NCBI GenBank assembly: GCA_946479015.1
Contig: CAMLEQ010000206.1
Location: 1-6,985, forward strand
DNA: 6,985 nucleotides
From: an uncultured Gemmatimonadota bacterium
Lineage (GTDB): Bacteria > Gemmatimonadota > Gemmatimonadetes > Gemmatimonadales > Gemmatimonadaceae
Direction of reading: 5' to 3'
In this document: positions 5,707-6,985 of the stretch, in pieces
Layout of the letters: each line of letters opens with the position of its first letter
Position numbering within the stretch: position 1 is the first letter of the stretch
Position numbers and translations under genes: made by a program
Notes under the pieces: generated by a model
The model's input: only the letters and a program-made list of their open reading frames with translations
Told to the model about the DNA's origin: nothing
The model's database searches: none

Positions 5707-6985
5707 CTATCGCGCGCGCCGCCGCGCGAGCGCCAGCACGAGTCCCACGGCGACGGCGAGCGCGGCGGAGAGCGCGATGAGACCCGGCGCCGCCGGGAAG
5801 CGCGGCGGCATCACCAGCGGCACGCGCACCAGCGGATCGCCCACCACCTCGAACGCGGCCCAGTCCCGCGGCGGCGCGCCCGAGCGGATCGCCGCGATCT
5901 GAGTCTCGCGCAGCGCCGCGGCCACGTCGCTGCCGCGGGCGAGGGCGTCGTACAGCCGGCGCACGAAGCCGATGGTGCGCGTGTCGTCGATGCGCCAGGT
6001 GGTGGCCACCACCGCGCGCGCGCCGGCGCGCAGCAGCGGCGCCGTGAGCCCCTGCACCCCTTCGCCGGTGACGATCACTCCGCCCGCCGTGCGGCACGCC
6101 GACAGCACCACCAGATCGGCGCGCAGCCGCAGTGCGGCGAGGTCGCCCGGCGTGACGAAGCCGCTCTCCCCCCCGCCGGGGCTCAGCGCCAGCGCCGAGT
6201 GGCCGAGCCGCTCGTCGTCCACGAGCGCGTGCGTGGCGAAGTGGATCACGTCGAAGTCGCCGAGGGGGGCGTGCTCGAGGTACGCGGCGCTCGCCGCCTC
6301 GCGCAGCCGCACCATCGAGCCCGGCGCGTAGGTGGCCACGAGCCGAGCCTCGCGCGCCGACCCGGCGAGTCGCGGCAGACCGCCCGCTTCATCGAACGCC
6401 GCCCGATAGCTCCCCTCCGCGGCGCGCGCGGCGCGCGCCGCGGTGTCCTCCGCCGGCGGGTACGCGGGATCGCCGAAGGCGAGCACGCGCGCCCGCCCGA
6501 CATCCCCAGCCGTCCGCGCGCGCAGCCGCAGCGCCGCCACCACCGATGCCGATGGCGCGATGCCGATCGCCAGCCGCTCCACCGCGTACCGGCCATCGCT
6601 CAGGCGCAGCGCGGCGAAGGGGAGGCGGTGGAGGGGGCCGTCGGGCACGATCACGAGCCGCGTGATCTCGGGCCCCACCGCGGCGAGCGCGGGATCGAGC
6701 ACCGCGGCGCCGAGCGACCGCTCGAGCCCCCGCGGATCGGTTCCCCCCGCCAGCAGCGCATCGAGCCGCTCGATGGGCGCCGCGAGCGAGTCGGCCGATG
6801 GCAGCACCAGCGCCCGCAGCCGCGGCGCGCCACGGCTGCGGGTGAGCACGAAGAGCGTCGTCGGCGCATCGTCCGGACCGGTGACGAACTCCAGCAGCGC
6901 CGTGTGCTCGTCGGGGAGCGCCGAGGCCGCGGCGGCGCCATTGACGGGCTGCGCGCCCCCGGCATCGGCGCGCTCGTGACGGCGA
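5707..6985 (-). CDS. CHAT-domain caspase-like protease with C-terminal transmembrane anchor (5' end outside window)
   Basis: The minus-strand frame is open from the window edge to TAG at 5707-5709, giving 425 visible residues. The CHAT domain begins near residue 30 (ALLEFVTG, then TTLFVLTRSRG). It continues with RLVIVPDGPLHRLPFAAL, VLAFGDPAYP, the catalytic-His motif VIHFATH (His at 6229-6231) and the catalytic-Cys motif VVLSACRTA (Cys at 6094-6096), then GEGVQGLTAPLLRAGARAVV, TTWRIDD and the late motif WAAFEVVGDP. Both catalytic residues are present, so it should be an active clan CD cysteine peptidase. After the domain comes a hydrophobic helix (GLIALSAALAVAVGLVLALA) ending RRRAR, a likely membrane anchor with a positively charged end. 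A GTG at 6849 is not the true start, since the first strand of the domain lies upstream of it. Many CHAT proteins carry N-terminal TPR repeats, which would lie beyond the window. Substrate and trigger are unknown, and no neighbour here is an evident partner. Confidence 0.88.
   Translation of the reverse strand, partial: RRHERADAGGAQPVNGAAAASALPDEHTALLEFVTGPDDAPTTLFVLTRSRGAPRLRALVLPSADSLAAPIERLDALLAGGTDPRGLERSLGAAVLDPALAAVGPEITRLVIVPDGPLHRLPFAALRLSDGRYAVERLAIGIAPSASVVAALRLRARTAGDVGRARVLAFGDPAYPPAEDTAARAARAAEGSYRAAFDEAGGLPRLAGSAREARLVATYAPGSMVRLREAASAAYLEHAPLGDFDVIHFATHALVDDERLGHSALALSPGGGESGFVTPGDLAALRLRADLVVLSACRTAGGVIVTGEGVQGLTAPLLRAGARAVVATTWRIDDTRTIGFVRRLYDALARGSDVAAALRETQIAAIRSGAPPRDWAAFEVVGDPLVRVPLVMPPRFPAAPGLIALSAALAVAVGLVLALARRRAR

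Noticed and set aside
2691..5780. A very long plus-strand open frame (about 1,029 codons)
   Set aside because: It is antisense to the propeller gene and out of frame with both the glycosyltransferase and the AI-2E gene. Its translation is Arg/Ala-rich with no family motif. Long empty frames are expected at this GC content.
6847..6849. GTG as the start of the CHAT gene
   Set aside because: The frame continues upstream to the window edge, and the residues there (ALLEFVTG, then TTLFVL) are the first strand of the CHAT domain. The gene is therefore partial, not complete.

Overview
The window is very GC-rich bacterial DNA with dense, tightly packed genes. Several traits suggest Gemmatimonadota (a Gemmatimonas/Gemmatirosa-like soil bacterium): a lipoprotein starting ACGGDGGTGPD that joins a PEGA-like module to PD40 propeller repeats, a large CHAT protein, and heavy Ala/Arg codon bias. 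This assignment rests on family resemblance, not on a marker gene.

Layout, left to right. (1) 1-1172, plus strand: the 3' end of a dienelactone-hydrolase-type alpha/beta hydrolase, then, 15 nt later, a complete PfkB/ribokinase-family sugar kinase. (2) 1060-3361, minus strand: an SDR oxidoreductase with a C-terminal membrane-like tail. Its last 113 nt overlap the kinase gene tail to tail. Upstream of it lies a secreted lipoprotein with an N-terminal PEGA-like beta module and a six-unit PD40/TolB-like propeller. The propeller reading frame has lost its expected stop and runs about 690 nt into the SDR gene in another frame. (3) 3362-3741: a 380-nt divergent intergenic region holding ribosome binding sites and a striking 29-nt palindrome in the lipoprotein leader. 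(4) 3742-5706, plus strand: a two-gene operon of a TIGR04283-type family 2 glycosyltransferase and an AI-2E/PerM-type membrane protein, separated by 3 nt. (5) 5707-6985, minus strand: the C-terminal part of a CHAT-domain caspase-like protease with a His/Cys dyad and a C-terminal transmembrane anchor. Its 5' end lies beyond the window, and its stop codon directly abuts the stop of the AI-2E gene.

The kinase and hydrolase look like small-molecule metabolism, the lipoprotein and SDR form one minus-strand unit, and the glycosyltransferase and AI-2E protein form one plus-strand unit. No single pathway joins all of them. I see no RNA gene, CRISPR array, insertion sequence or phage gene, and no intrinsic terminator. 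I found no clearly undescribed system. The points most worth checking are the run-on propeller/SDR junction, the leader palindrome and the membrane-anchored CHAT protein.
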